From Calothrix sp. PCC 7716 (lineage in GTDB: Bacteria > Cyanobacteriota > Cyanobacteriia > Cyanobacteriales > Nostocaceae), in assembly GCF_019977735.1 (NCBI RefSeq), contig NZ_AP025018.1, forward strand, positions 7,692,580 to 7,756,579: a stretch of 64,000 bases of DNA. The letters run 5' to 3'. Both the position numbers and the translations under genes were made by a program. The notes under the pieces are model-generated. The model ran no database searches. It was given only the letters and a program-made list of their open reading frames with translations, and was not told the DNA's origin. Below, one piece after another: positions 26,353-35,428 of the stretch. The first letter of the stretch is position 1; every line of letters begins with the position of its first letter.

Positions 26353-26957
26353 CTGTTTTCTCTTTAGGAATGGTCGCTGTAATGAGTCCTGGACCAGATT
26401 TTGCGCTAACACTGCGAAACAGTTTAGTTTATACTCGCAAAACTGGTATTTATACAGCTTTAGGTATTACTGTTGGGAATATCGTCCATGTAACTTACTG
26501 TTTAATTGGGATTGGAGCAATTATTACGCGCTCGATTGTAATATTCAATATCATTAAATGGGTCGGCGCCGCTTACCTAATTTATATAGGTATAAAATCA
26601 TTAAAAGCGAAAAGACATCAAGAAGAGTCTATAACTAAACAATCTCGAAATATAAGTAATTGGGCAGCTTTTCGGGTTGGTTTATTCGCTAATGTACTGA
26701 ATCCAAAAGCGACATTATTCTTTCTTGCCCTGTTTACTCAAATTATCCACCCAGCGACACCTTTAAATATACAAGTCGTATATGGAGCAACTATTATAAT
26801 CCAAGCACTGGTCTGGTTTACATTAGTTGCTGTTTTGATTTCACTAAATGCTGTAAAAAAACTATTCCAGTCAATATCACATTGGATAGAAAGAATAACA
26901 GGCGCCGTCTTAATTGGTTTAGGTTTGCGTTTAGCTTTCGCAAAAACCAATGATTAA
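26334..26957 (+). CDS. LysE/RhtB-family amino-acid exporter
   Basis: 207 residues, about six hydrophobic helices. 'MVAVMSPGPDFALTLRNSL' near the N-terminus is the family signature, and 'GAAYLIYIGIKSLKAK' ends the third helix. It exports an amino acid such as lysine, arginine, homoserine or threonine, or a related small metabolite. Its start overlaps the AraC gene, giving translational coupling. Confidence 0.9.
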   Translation: MSANWLTVFSLGMVAVMSPGPDFALTLRNSLVYTRKTGIYTALGITVGNIVHVTYCLIGIGAIITRSIVIFNIIKWVGAAYLIYIGIKSLKAKRHQEESITKQSRNISNWAAFRVGLFANVLNPKATLFFLALFTQIIHPATPLNIQVVYGATIIIQALVWFTLVAVLISLNAVKKLFQSISHWIERITGAVLIGLGLRLAFAKTND

Positions 26958-26995
26958 TCAATTATTACAACTCTTGTAAAATAGGCATATAAAAC

Positions 26996-27022
26996 TCTTG
27001 TGGAACAGGCATCCTTGCCTGT
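26996..27022. repeat. CAGGCA-TGCCTG hairpin element
   Basis: AACTCTTGTGGAACAGGCATCC... with arms CAGGCA (27006-27011) and TGCCTG (27016-27021). Same family as 25237. It lies between the LysE gene and azlC. Confidence 0.75.
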
Positions 27023-27046
27023 CCTAATTATACAAATCAACAAACA

Positions 27047-27769
27047 ATGAATATAAATCTCATTCCAGATAACATATCTCGTAAAAGCGAATTTTTCGCA
27101 GGTTGTAGAGGAATTATACCATTAATAATAGGCGCCATTCCATTTGGGATTATATTCGGCGCCGTTGCCAATAACAGCGGTTTCTCTTTTGCTGGTACTA
27201 TCTCAATGTCAGCTTTTGTCTTCGCTGGTTCTTCTCAGTTTATCGCCTTGATTTTACTTAATAATAGTACTGCTATACCTTTAATTATTATAACTGTATT
27301 TGTAGTCAATTTACGACATTTACTTTATGCAGTTAGCTTAATACCTTATATACAACGCTTACCTCAAGTTTGGAAATTTTCTCTAGGGTTTTGGCTAACT
27401 GATGAAGCTTTTGCTGTTGCAATTGCTCGTTATAATCAAGTAGATAAATCACCTTACAAACATTGGTATCATTTTGGAGCAGCTTTATTTATGTATGTAA
27501 ATTGGCAGCTTATCACGATTGCTGGATTTACATTAGGTAATCTTATTCCTAATGCAGCTAACTGGGGATTAGATTTTGCTATGTCAGTAACTTTTATTGG
27601 TTTGCTAATTCCCTATTTAATCAATAAACCAATGATAATAGGTGTTGTAGTATCTGGAATCATGGCATTAGTTTTTCATACTCTACCATATAACTTAGGT
27701 TTAATTGTCGCTACTTTGTTAGGTGTAATATCTGGTATTAGTGCAGAAAAGCTTTATCCAACTCAATAA
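27047..27769 (+). CDS. azlC: AzlC-family branched-chain amino-acid exporter subunit
   Basis: 240 residues with seven or eight hydrophobic segments. The motif '[20 protein letters not shown]' and '[15 protein letters not shown]' is the AzlC signature. AzlC with AzlD forms a small exporter for branched-chain amino acids and their analogues at the inner membrane. The azlD gene follows after 5 bases. Confidence 0.9.
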   Translation: MNINLIPDNISRKSEFFAGCRGIIPLIIGAIPFGIIFGAVANNSGFSFAGTISMSAFVFAGSSQFIALILLNNSTAIPLIIITVFVVNLRHLLYAVSLIPYIQRLPQVWKFSLGFWLTDEAFAVAIARYNQVDKSPYKHWYHFGAALFMYVNWQLITIAGFTLGNLIPNAANWGLDFAMSVTFIGLLIPYLINKPMIIGVVVSGIMALVFHTLPYNLGLIVATLLGVISGISAEKLYPTQ

Positions 27770-27774
27770 TTTAT

Positions 27775-28089
27775 ATGAATGAATTTTTTCTTATTGTTGG
27801 AATGGCAATAGTCACCTTTATTATCCGCTATCCTGTGTTAGGAGTCAGTGCGCGGATAGAAATGGCGCCACAGTTCATCCAAATTCTTCGTTATGTTCCA
27901 CCCGCAGTTTTGATGGCGATTATTGCTCCTGCTGTACTTATACCTACAGGTGATAAAATAGATATTATCACCAATCCTCGATTAATAGGAGCAATTGCTG
28001 CATTCGTTGTTGGTATTTGGCGCCAAAATCTATTATTAACTATTTCTGTTGGGATGATAGTGTTTTTAATATGCCAGTTATATATGTAG
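27775..28089 (+). CDS. azlD: AzlD-family small subunit
   Basis: 104 residues and four hydrophobic helices; 'FIIRYPVLGVSARIEM' near the N-terminus and 'ILRYVPPAVLMAIIAPAVL' in the middle are typical AzlD blocks. It is needed with AzlC for branched-chain amino-acid export. Confidence 0.9.
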   Translation: MNEFFLIVGMAIVTFIIRYPVLGVSARIEMAPQFIQILRYVPPAVLMAIIAPAVLIPTGDKIDIITNPRLIGAIAAFVVGIWRQNLLLTISVGMIVFLICQLYM

Positions 28090-28092
28090 CAC

Positions 28093-28105
28093 AGGCAGGA
28101 TGCCT
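28093..28105. repeat. AGGCA-TGCCT hairpin element (inverted copy)
   Basis: Reverse-strand, partly degenerate copy of the 25237 family: AGGCA at 28093-28097, TGCCT at 28101-28105, then GCCACAAGAG. It overlaps the 3' end of the convergent MocR gene. Confidence 0.6.
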
Positions 28106-29579
28106 ATGCCACAAGAGATGAATATTTTTTGAGCAAGTTACCAAGCGTTTTGATGCCAATTTCAATTTGTTCTATGTTGTGAGAAAAGTTTAAGCGCATT
28201 GCAGGATAACCAACACCTGGAAAAAATGCTGCACCATTAGCAACGAGTATCTTTTGAGCTAAAGCTTCTTTACAAATTGCTTGAATAGGAAAATAATCTG
28301 GTAAATGTGCCCATAAGAATAAACCTCCTTTGGGAACAGTCCATGTTACTGCTTCAGGAAAATAAGCTTCTAATGCTTGCAACATGGCATTTCTAGATTG
28401 AAGGTTATGTGTTTGTAAGCGGTTGAGATGGCGCCTAAATTGTCCTGATGCTAAATATTCGCTTACAATTGCTTGTGATACCGTGGAAACATGCATGTCA
28501 TGAAGTGCTTTTTGTTTGACTAATTCTCGGTAATGTTTTCCTGTAACAACCATGTAACCGACTCGCAGTCCTGGCATTAGGGTTTTCGAGAAGGTGCTAA
28601 CATATGTAACTAAGTTGTTATTATCTAATGCTTTGATAGGCGCCGATACTGGTTCAAAGTTTAATCCTTCATAAGCATTATCTTCTAAAATCGGACATTC
28701 GTACTGTTGTGCTAACCTGAGTAATTCTTGACGGTGCGTTAGTGAAGTTGTGATGCCAGTAGGATTATGAAGAGTGCTGATGGTGTATATTAATTTGGGA
28801 CGGTGACTTTTAAGGTATTGTTCGAGCAATTCTAAATTCATACCCGCACCAGTCATGGGAATACCGATTACTTTGGTGCCGATATTCTCTAAAATACTTA
28901 AGGCACCGTGATAAGTTGGTGTTTCGACAATTGCCCAATCACCACGCTGAAGGTAGTAATTCATCGTTAAAGATATACCTTGTTCGGAACCACTTGTTAT
29001 AATTAGTTCCTCTGGTAAAACCTCTAATCCTTGCTGGAGTAGCATTTGAGCAATTTGTTGTCGCAAGATTAATTGTCCTTCTGGAAAATCATACCGAAAT
29101 AGATTATCAAGTGGTTTGGCAAGCGCGCGTTTGGCAATTTTTTGTAGATTATCTACACCATGATTACGTGGAAACCCTGAACTAAAATCAATTATGCCTG
29201 TTGTGTGCTGTGCCTGTAATGAAGCTATATATTGTTCAAAAAAAGAACTTCCCCCTTCTGAAATTATCACTTTCTGAGCAGGTGCAAAATGCGATTCTGT
29301 GTAACATATATTACGTGAACGTAATGTTAAATTTGAAGCTACTACACGATTAACAAAATATCCTGCTCCTTGACGAGCGTAGATTAACCCATCGGCTTCT
29401 AAGTAACTATACGCTTGTATTATTGTTAATTTATTTACTCGAATGCGTTGAGATAGAGCGCGAATTGATGGTAACTTTTGTCCGGGTGTAAGTTTACCTG
29501 ATTTAATTAAGCGGCTGAAGTGGTTGTGAATTTGCTGATAAACTGGTTGCTCAGAATGACGATTTAAAAGAATATTCAC
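28104..29579 (-). CDS. MocR-type regulator (GntR wHTH fused to class I aminotransferase)
   Basis: 491 residues. The N-terminal winged helix (about 1-75: 'YQQIHNHFSRLIKSGKLTPGQKLPSIRALS') is followed by a full aminotransferase domain with the PLP lysine in 'FSKTLMPGLRVGY', the 'TSGSEQGI' phosphate loop and 'HNPTG'. MocR proteins use bound PLP and an amino-acid ligand to switch transcription, usually of a divergent or neighbouring gene. Here the divergent neighbour is an EamA-type exporter 230 bases away, so that gene is the likely target. Confidence 0.9.
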   Translation of the reverse strand: MNILLNRHSEQPVYQQIHNHFSRLIKSGKLTPGQKLPSIRALSQRIRVNKLTIIQAYSYLEADGLIYARQGAGYFVNRVVASNLTLRSRNICYTESHFAPAQKVIISEGGSSFFEQYIASLQAQHTTGIIDFSSGFPRNHGVDNLQKIAKRALAKPLDNLFRYDFPEGQLILRQQIAQMLLQQGLEVLPEELIITSGSEQGISLTMNYYLQRGDWAIVETPTYHGALSILENIGTKVIGIPMTGAGMNLELLEQYLKSHRPKLIYTISTLHNPTGITTSLTHRQELLRLAQQYECPILEDNAYEGLNFEPVSAPIKALDNNNLVTYVSTFSKTLMPGLRVGYMVVTGKHYRELVKQKALHDMHVSTVSQAIVSEYLASGQFRRHLNRLQTHNLQSRNAMLQALEAYFPEAVTWTVPKGGLFLWAHLPDYFPIQAICKEALAQKILVANGAAFFPGVGYPAMRLNFSHNIEQIEIGIKTLGNLLKKYSSLVA

Positions 29580-29656
29580 AAGCTTACCCCTTTCAATGAA
29601 TGGCGAGTAATTAAAGCTACTACAGGCAATATAAGTGATTTTTGATTATTTGAGTT

Positions 29657-29734
29657 GGTACAGTTATGTGAAATTGAACTAGAACAGTTGAGATTATTGT
29701 AACTGTGCTAGGTAAAACTAGTTGAATCTGTACC
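29657..29734. promoter_or_regulatory. Candidate MocR operator region
   Basis: In the divergent promoter gap, GGTACAG (29657-29663) is inverted as CTGTACC (29728-29734), and ACAGTTA (29661-29667) is inverted as TAACTGT (29700-29706). AACTAG also occurs twice. The nesting suggests binding sites for the neighbouring MocR protein. No experimental consensus was checked. Confidence 0.4.
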
Positions 29735-29809
29735 TTCTCGCAAAGCTGTACTTGGTGCGAACCTAAAAGTAGGCGCCTGTAAATAATCTACGCAGTTTAA
29801 GCCTTACAA

Positions 29810-30718
29810 ATGCAATTAAAGCTAATGAAACAATTTACTTACAGCATTAACCCGGAAACACTAGGGTTATTTTATGGTTTTCTGGGTGTATTGGGTTTTA
29901 GTTTGACTTTACCTGCTACTCGTGTTGCAGTTACAGATTTTGACGCTGTTTTTGTGGGACTTGGACGCGCGGTTGTTGCAAGTGTATTAGCAATACTGAT
30001 ACTGTGGGTAACTCGTCAACCTTTGCCACCACGTAAACTTTGGGGAAATTTAATTGTTGTAGCAATAGGTGTAATTATTGGGTTTCCTTTATTATCTGCT
30101 TGGGCAATGCAGCAATTACCAGCTGCACATGGTGCCATTATTACTGGTTTAGTTCCTTTAGCGACTGCTATCGTTGCTACTGTTAGAGTTGGTGAACGTC
30201 CTTCATTCCAATTTTGGATTGCTAGTATAACAGGTAGTACTACAATTGTTTTATTTGTTCTATTTTCAAGTGGTGGTAGTATTCAAGGGGCACATGTTTT
30301 ACTTTTAGGCGCCTCCTTTGCCGCAGCTATTGGATATGCTGAAGGTGGAAAACTTGCTTCTATATTAGGAGGATGGCAGGTTATTTGCTGGGCATTAGTA
30401 TTTATTGCCCCTATTTTACTTATTCCTGTTACGTTAAGTATTTTTGAACATGGGTTAATAGCTTCACCCAACGCTTGGTTAGGTTTTGGTTATGTAAGTA
30501 TTATTAGTCAATTTGTAGCATTTTTTGCTTGGTATCATGGAATGAAGGTTGCGGGTGTTGCCAGAGTTAGTCAAATACAGCTATTACAACCGTTTTTGAC
30601 TATTCTATTTTCTGCTTGGGTTCTTCATGAGCAAGTTACACCCCTGATGTTATTAGCTACCTGCATTGTAATTGCTTGCGTATTTATTGGGAAAAAAGCT
30701 TTAATTAGGCGCCGTTAG
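29810..30718 (+). CDS. EamA/DMT-family transporter
   Basis: 302 residues with ten hydrophobic helices in two EamA repeats; 'LLSAWAMQQLPAAHGAIITGLVPLATA' falls in the first repeat and 'RVSQIQLLQPFLTILFSAWVL' in the second. The family exports amino acids, nucleosides or other metabolites. The MocR gene divergent from it suggests that it answers to an amino acid or amine. Its 3' end overlaps devA's 3' end (opposite strand) by 18 bases. Confidence 0.88.
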   Translation: MQLKLMKQFTYSINPETLGLFYGFLGVLGFSLTLPATRVAVTDFDAVFVGLGRAVVASVLAILILWVTRQPLPPRKLWGNLIVVAIGVIIGFPLLSAWAMQQLPAAHGAIITGLVPLATAIVATVRVGERPSFQFWIASITGSTTIVLFVLFSSGGSIQGAHVLLLGASFAAAIGYAEGGKLASILGGWQVICWALVFIAPILLIPVTLSIFEHGLIASPNAWLGFGYVSIISQFVAFFAWYHGMKVAGVARVSQIQLLQPFLTILFSAWVLHEQVTPLMLLATCIVIACVFIGKKALIRRR

Positions 30719-31384
30719 TAACTTTCCATCTTCCATGTTTACAATACGGTCAGCTATATCTAAGATGCGCGTGTCGTGAGTTACTAAAAGCACTGTACAG
30801 TTTTCTTCTTTTGCAAGTCTCTGAATAATGTCTACTACATCACGTCCGGTTTTGCTGTCTAATGAAGCTGTTGGTTCGTCTGCAAGAACTAATTTTGGTT
30901 GAGCAACTAATGCGCGCGCAATGGCAACTCGCTGTTTTTGTCCTCCTGATAATTTTTCAGGATAATAATCTACGCGGTCGGCAAGTCCAACTGCTTCTAA
31001 AATTGCAACCGCACGTTGACGGTGTTCAAATGCAGGAATTTCTGGATGAAGTTTGAGCGACATTCGCACGTTGCTACAAGCGGTGAGACATTTAAGTAAA
31101 TTGTGGTGTTGAAATATAAATCCAATTTGGTTGCGAATTTGTGTTAGTTGCTTTTTATTGGCACCACACATTTCTTGACCAAAGATTTTTAAGCTACCGC
31201 ATTGTACAGAACGCAGTCCACCAATTAATGATAGTAAAGTTGTCTTACCACTTCCCGATGGACCAGTCAAGATTATTATTTCTCCAGGGTTTATATTTAA
31301 GTTAATGTCACTTAATACAGGTTTACTTAAGTTACCTTGACCAAAGGCGTGATTGAGGTTGTTGATTGCAATAGTTGGTTCCAT
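30701..31384 (-). CDS. devA: DevA-type ABC exporter ATPase
   Basis: 227 residues. Walker A 'GPSGSGKTTLL', Q-loop region 'IGFIFQHHNLL', signature 'LSGGQKQRVAIARAL' and Walker B 'LVLADEPTASLD' are intact. It resembles the MacB/LolD-like ATPases of cyanobacterial DevBCA systems, which with DevB, DevC and a TolC-type channel export envelope lipids or other compounds. It is separated from devC by 500 bases holding a toxin/antitoxin remnant on the opposite strand. Confidence 0.85.
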   Translation of the reverse strand: MEPTIAINNLNHAFGQGNLSKPVLSDINLNINPGEIIILTGPSGSGKTTLLSLIGGLRSVQCGSLKIFGQEMCGANKKQLTQIRNQIGFIFQHHNLLKCLTACSNVRMSLKLHPEIPAFEHRQRAVAILEAVGLADRVDYYPEKLSGGQKQRVAIARALVAQPKLVLADEPTASLDSKTGRDVVDIIQRLAKEENCTVLLVTHDTRILDIADRIVNMEDGKLLTAPN

Positions 31385-31450
31385 ATTAAAATCAGTAACT
31401 TATTAAGGTACAATTATATTCAACATTTAAATACCGAACTATTTCAAAGC

Positions 31451-31598
31451 TTGGTTTACCGCATAGAGTATTCTCCTGATGCAGCTTCGAGTCTATTATG
31501 ATGTAGAAGAGGAGCCGGAAGCTTTGGTGTATATCAACGCAATCGGTGTGAAAGAAAGAAATATAGTTCGTATTGCAGGAGAAATCTTTGAGCTATGA
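31451..31598 (+). pseudogene. RelE/ParE-type toxin pseudogene with an internal deletion
   Basis: A TTG at 31451 opens 'LVYRIEYSPDA', a typical RelE/ParE toxin N-terminus. A different frame from 31479 then reads 'LRVYYDVEEEPEALVYINA', continuing to 'GVKERNIVRIAGEIFEL', a typical C-terminal half. The two halves join at about 31480-31487. The central part of about 40-50 residues is missing and the frame is shifted. The stop overlaps the antitoxin start (ATGA). The toxin should be inactive. Confidence 0.7.
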
Positions 31599-31864
31599 AA
31601 ATAGTGGAAATATCAGATGCAAGCTCGACGCTGGCTGAATACACTTCAGATCTTTCTGAAGAACCAGTTATTATTACTAGCAACGGGCAACCAATTGCAG
31701 CACTAGTTACGCTGGAAAATGTTGATTTAGAGACGATATCGCTAAGTACTAATCCTAAATTTATTGAGTTAATTCAGCGTTCAAGGCAGAATAGACGCAC
31801 TCAAGGAGGAATTTATAGTCAAGAAATGCGTCGTCGGTTAGGGATAAAAAATAGTGAGGAGTAA
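31595..31864 (+). CDS. Phd/YefM-family antitoxin
   Basis: 89 residues. 'MKIVEISDASSTLAEYTSDL' and 'EPVIITSNGQPIAALVTLEN' form the Phd/YefM DNA-binding fold; the basic C-terminal half would neutralise the toxin. The start codon overlaps the toxin stop by 4 bases, giving the toxin-first order found in some families. The antitoxin appears intact although the toxin is broken, perhaps retained as a repressor. Confidence 0.82.
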   Translation: MKIVEISDASSTLAEYTSDLSEEPVIITSNGQPIAALVTLENVDLETISLSTNPKFIELIQRSRQNRRTQGGIYSQEMRRRLGIKNSEE

Positions 31865-31887
31865 AGGTTAGGAACTCCTTAATAAAT

Positions 31888-33108
31888 CTAAAATACATCT
31901 GCTGGGTCAGCGGAGCGTAGTTTGTTTGTAGCAATGGCGCCGGATACGCTACACATTAATATAGTTAATATAAAAACCTGAAGTGCAACGCTTGTTTGCA
32001 TGGTTAATGGTATGCGGGTAAGTATTACCAGTAGTTGGTAAATACCGATAGAAGCAATAAAACCAGGTATAAATCCTAGTACACCTAAAATAACTCCTTC
32101 TTGCAAGACTACTAAAAGAAGCGTGCGGTCTGGATAACCCATTGCTTTAAGAGTGGCATATTCAGATAAATGTTCGCTGATGTCTGTGTATAAAACTTGA
32201 TAGATTATAATTACCCCAACTAGAAAGCCAACTATGGTTCCAAACCTTAAAACGACTCCGTTGACTTCTGTGGCTTGATATTGAAGTTCTCGCTGTATTA
32301 ATTCAGTACGGGTAAGTACTACTATATCCGAAGGTAAAGTGGTACGTAGTTTTGCTTGTACTGTTTTAATGTCGGCGCCTTTTTCTAGACTTATTACACC
32401 AATTCTCGCTTGGTTCAAGTTATTGGCGCCGTAACGTAAAGCATAATTCCAATCGCTCATTATTACGTTACCTTTTTCAAACAAGGTACTCCCCATGCTA
32501 AATAATCCAATAACGTAAGTACGACGGTTATCCATCAAGGTTTGCACTTCTTGGTTTTGAGCGAATATTTCAGGGATGTCTCCTAGGGTTGGTTGTGATA
32601 ATTCGTCGTATAATACTGAGTCTGCTGATGTGATTTTTTCTAGTTGTTGGTTGACAGATGGGATATTTAATATTCCTGGTTGGGCGGGGTTTATGGCTAT
32701 TATTCTTACTTCGTTACCGAATAGTCCACGTTGACGAGGCGCCTGTTTTTTGTCGGATATATCTTGCTGTTTTTCTAGTTGTTTGGGGTTTACCCAGTTT
32801 GCGCGTGTAATGTAAACTGGGTTGGCTGAGGCTACTCCGTCTACTGCTGCTGCTTGAAATAAATAGGCACGTGGGAAGTTTATTCGGAATTGTAATGTTT
32901 GGGCAAATGATGAGATTACTACTAGGTCGCCTCCTAGGCTTTCGTGTAGTTTTGTTGTTCCTTGGGTGAGCATTGCTAGTAGTCCAAGTTGGGTGAACAT
33001 TAGGATGTTGGCGAAGCATACTCCGGTTATGGCTACTAATAATCTGACTTTTTGATGTGATAATTGTGACCATGCTAATGATGGCTCAAAATTCAATAAT
33101 TTTTTCAT
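31888..33108 (-). CDS. devC: DevC-type ABC exporter permease
   Basis: 406 residues. One N-terminal helix ('LLVAITGVCFANILMF'), a large extracytoplasmic domain (about 45-260) and three C-terminal helices (about 275-395) give the MacB/FtsX-like permease layout of DevC. 'YATLKAMGYPDRTLL' is a conserved FtsX-core block. Starts at 33108, overlapping the devB stop by 4 bases (ATGA), so devB-devC are translated as a unit. Confidence 0.88.
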   Translation of the reverse strand: MKKLLNFEPSLAWSQLSHQKVRLLVAITGVCFANILMFTQLGLLAMLTQGTTKLHESLGGDLVVISSFAQTLQFRINFPRAYLFQAAAVDGVASANPVYITRANWVNPKQLEKQQDISDKKQAPRQRGLFGNEVRIIAINPAQPGILNIPSVNQQLEKITSADSVLYDELSQPTLGDIPEIFAQNQEVQTLMDNRRTYVIGLFSMGSTLFEKGNVIMSDWNYALRYGANNLNQARIGVISLEKGADIKTVQAKLRTTLPSDIVVLTRTELIQRELQYQATEVNGVVLRFGTIVGFLVGVIIIYQVLYTDISEHLSEYATLKAMGYPDRTLLLVVLQEGVILGVLGFIPGFIASIGIYQLLVILTRIPLTMQTSVALQVFILTILMCSVSGAIATNKLRSADPADVF

Positions 33109-34256
33109 GATGAAACGTTTATTTGGACTCGCACTTGCATTCCTGTTAATGTGGCAACTTTTTTACTGTCTTCGGGGTTTAAACGAATGGAAACTTCTAC
33201 GACGCGCGCGTTTATGTCTGTATTTGGATTATTTTGGTCTTGGTTTATACGACTTTTTCCTATTTGTAAGCCGATTCGATCTACGGTGCCGTATATTTCT
33301 CCTTTAAAGCCTCCGTATTCGCTGTTGATGGTTACTTTTTGTCCTGGACGAATTTTTACGATGTCGGTTTCGTAAATTTCTGCTGTTACATACATTTGAT
33401 TTGTTCTTCCTAGTTCGGCTATACCTGCTTCTTGATTTACTTGTTCTCCAACACGTGTATTGATACGTAAGATTTGTCCGGCAATTGGTACTCGTACTAA
33501 TGTATCGTCTAGTACTGCTTTTTGCTGTTCAACTCGAATTTGTGCTTGTTCGAGTTCTCTTGATGCTATTTCTACATCTACTGGACGAACTTCTTGCAAA
33601 CGTTTTAAGTTGGCATTTTCTTTGGCTAGTTGTGCAGTTAAGGTAGAGGTGGTGTAGTCTAGTTCTGCTTGGGTTTGAGCTAGTGTTGCTGTTGATTTTT
33701 CAAATTCTTCTTTGGCATCATCGAATTCTGAGCGTTTAATGGCGCCTTGTTTTTCTAAGTTTGAATAGCGTTGAAATTTTATTTGAGCGTTACGAATTGT
33801 TGCTGTAGCTTGCGCTATTGCTGCTTGTTTTACTTTTGTTTCGGTTCTTATTCGTGCTTCTAGTTCGGTAACTGTCGCGCGCTGTGCTGTAATTTCTGCT
33901 TGTTTTACGTCTCCTTGCTGAATTTTTAGTAGTTCTGCTCGTTTTATTGCGACGTTTGCGTGTGCGTCGCGAAGTTGTTGTTCGGCTCTGTCTCTCCCTT
34001 GTAATATTGCTATTACTTGATTTGCTTTCACTATGTCTCCTTCTTTTACTAATAGTTGATTTACTCTACTATCTCTGGCGTTTACTACAGAAATTTTTAT
34101 TACATCACCTTCTGGTACTAATTTGCCTAATGCTAATACTTGACTTGATGCACTTGTATTTATAGGTGATGGATTACTGGTATTGTTTTTTGCTTCTATG
34201 GATTCGCACGCAGTGCATAAGAATGTTATTCCAAGTATTATTATCCATTGATTCAT
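33105..34256 (-). CDS. devB: DevB-type periplasmic adaptor (HlyD family)
   Basis: 383 residues from the ATG at 34256; a reading from 34289 adds 11 residues. A short hydrophobic N-terminus ends in 'FLCTAC', which may be a lipobox. It then has the HlyD/RND adaptor layout: barrel-sandwich halves around a long coiled coil (about 100-235, with 'AELLKIQQGDVKQAEITAQRATVTE'-type heptads), and a beta-barrel. It links the DevC permease to an outer-membrane channel. A simple repeat lies upstream (34268-34294). Confidence 0.86.
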   Translation of the reverse strand: MNQWIIILGITFLCTACESIEAKNNTSNPSPINTSASSQVLALGKLVPEGDVIKISVVNARDSRVNQLLVKEGDIVKANQVIAILQGRDRAEQQLRDAHANVAIKRAELLKIQQGDVKQAEITAQRATVTELEARIRTETKVKQAAIAQATATIRNAQIKFQRYSNLEKQGAIKRSEFDDAKEEFEKSTATLAQTQAELDYTTSTLTAQLAKENANLKRLQEVRPVDVEIASRELEQAQIRVEQQKAVLDDTLVRVPIAGQILRINTRVGEQVNQEAGIAELGRTNQMYVTAEIYETDIVKIRPGQKVTINSEYGGFKGEIYGTVDRIGLQIGKSRINQDQNNPNTDINARVVEVSIRLNPEDSKKVATLTGMQVRVQINVSS

Positions 34257-34267
34257 TTTTTTAATAA

Positions 34268-34294
34268 ACCACAAAGGCACAAAGGACACAAAGG
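34268..34294. repeat. ACCACAAAGGCACAAAGG-type dispersed repeat
   Basis: Relative of the ACCACAGAGACACAGAG repeats at 41768, 41990 (inverted), 53660 and 55280. It lies in the leader region of devB. Confidence 0.65.
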
Positions 34295-34371
34295 AAGAGG
34301 CGAAGGAGTAGGGTGCGTGAAAGCTATTAAAATCTTCACTTTATAGAAAAATTAAACTGCTTTCACGCACC

Positions 34372-35409
34372 TTACCTTGATGTTGTTGTTTTTAAATCAT
34401 TGCTACTTTTAAGTAAGTTATTAGTTGCGTTTACTATTATTTGTGCTGAACCTGTAAAAAAGTTACGGTCTATGGTTTCTGGTTTGTCACTGGGTTGATG
34501 GTAGTGTGGTGTACGTAAGTTTGCTGTGTCAGTTACTAATACTGCTCCTATTCCTTGATACCAAAATGGTGCATGGTCACTACGCAGGGTGTCGGGTGTT
34601 AATAGTCCTTTGAGTGGTATGGGTACTGTGAGTACAGCAGGTAAATTTTCTTGCTCGGATGCGTTATTTTGAAATGAATTTAGTAGTGGTGAGTGTTCTA
34701 TGTCACCAACTACTGTTAGAAAATCTCCTTTATCACTAGGAGGTGTAATTGGTAAGGTTGGTGGGTATTTTTGACATCCTGGGGTATAACATGCGTAACT
34801 TACCATATCCATGACTACGGCGCCGCGCAAGTTCTTCTGAATATTTTTTGCTTTTTTGACGTAAGCTTGACTTCCTAATAACCCTGTTTCCTCTTTGTCG
34901 AATAGCACTAGCTGCAAACCTCTTGGTGTCGGTTGCGCTAATAGTCGGGCAACTTCTAATACAACTGCTACACCACTCGCGTTATCATCTGCACCCGGAG
35001 ATTGATATACTGTGTCATAGTGGGCGCCTACTAAAATACTACCTGCGGTTTTATCTGTTCCTGGACGTTCCGCGACTATATTTATTCCCTGACCAAAGTT
35101 TTGCAATTTTGGTTTAAAACCGTATTTTTTTAGCTCCGCTGTAATATAACTACGCGCAGAAGCTCTTTCTGCATCGGTATATCGCTGAAAATTTAATTTT
35201 TGAAGATGAGCGAGTAAAGCATCTGTTTGTACTAGGGGAGAACTTACCGCACTTTCTAACTTTTGTTGCGGCGCCTCCTCCTCATTAATATCATTTTGAA
35301 CTCGCATTGTGTCAACAGGTGGTTGCGGTGCTTTATCAAAAAAGTTTCTACCAGCAACTATACCTAACGCTATTATTACCAGCAGTACCAGCCAGATTAA
35401 TTTTTTCAT
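34372..35409 (-). CDS. M28-family metallopeptidase, membrane-anchored or secreted
   Basis: 345 residues. N-terminal helix 'LIWLVLLVIIALGIVAGRNFF', then the M28 core with zinc ligands in 'VGAHYDTVYQSPGADDNASG' (His and bridging Asp), the catalytic 'FDKEETGLLGS', and a late 'SDHAPFWYQGIGAVLVTDTA' histidine. It is probably an aminopeptidase acting outside the cytoplasm. It is divergent from the TauE/SafE-like gene, with starts 19 bases apart. Confidence 0.88.
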   Translation of the reverse strand: MKKLIWLVLLVIIALGIVAGRNFFDKAPQPPVDTMRVQNDINEEEAPQQKLESAVSSPLVQTDALLAHLQKLNFQRYTDAERASARSYITAELKKYGFKPKLQNFGQGINIVAERPGTDKTAGSILVGAHYDTVYQSPGADDNASGVAVVLEVARLLAQPTPRGLQLVLFDKEETGLLGSQAYVKKAKNIQKNLRGAVVMDMVSYACYTPGCQKYPPTLPITPPSDKGDFLTVVGDIEHSPLLNSFQNNASEQENLPAVLTVPIPLKGLLTPDTLRSDHAPFWYQGIGAVLVTDTANLRTPHYHQPSDKPETIDRNFFTGSAQIIVNATNNLLKSSNDLKTTTSR

Positions 35410-35428
35410 AAAACAATTAGAAAGAAGA

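Noticed and set aside
26282-26557. 91-residue plus-strand frame
   Set aside because: Shadow of the overlapping AraC and LysE-type genes, with no family motif.
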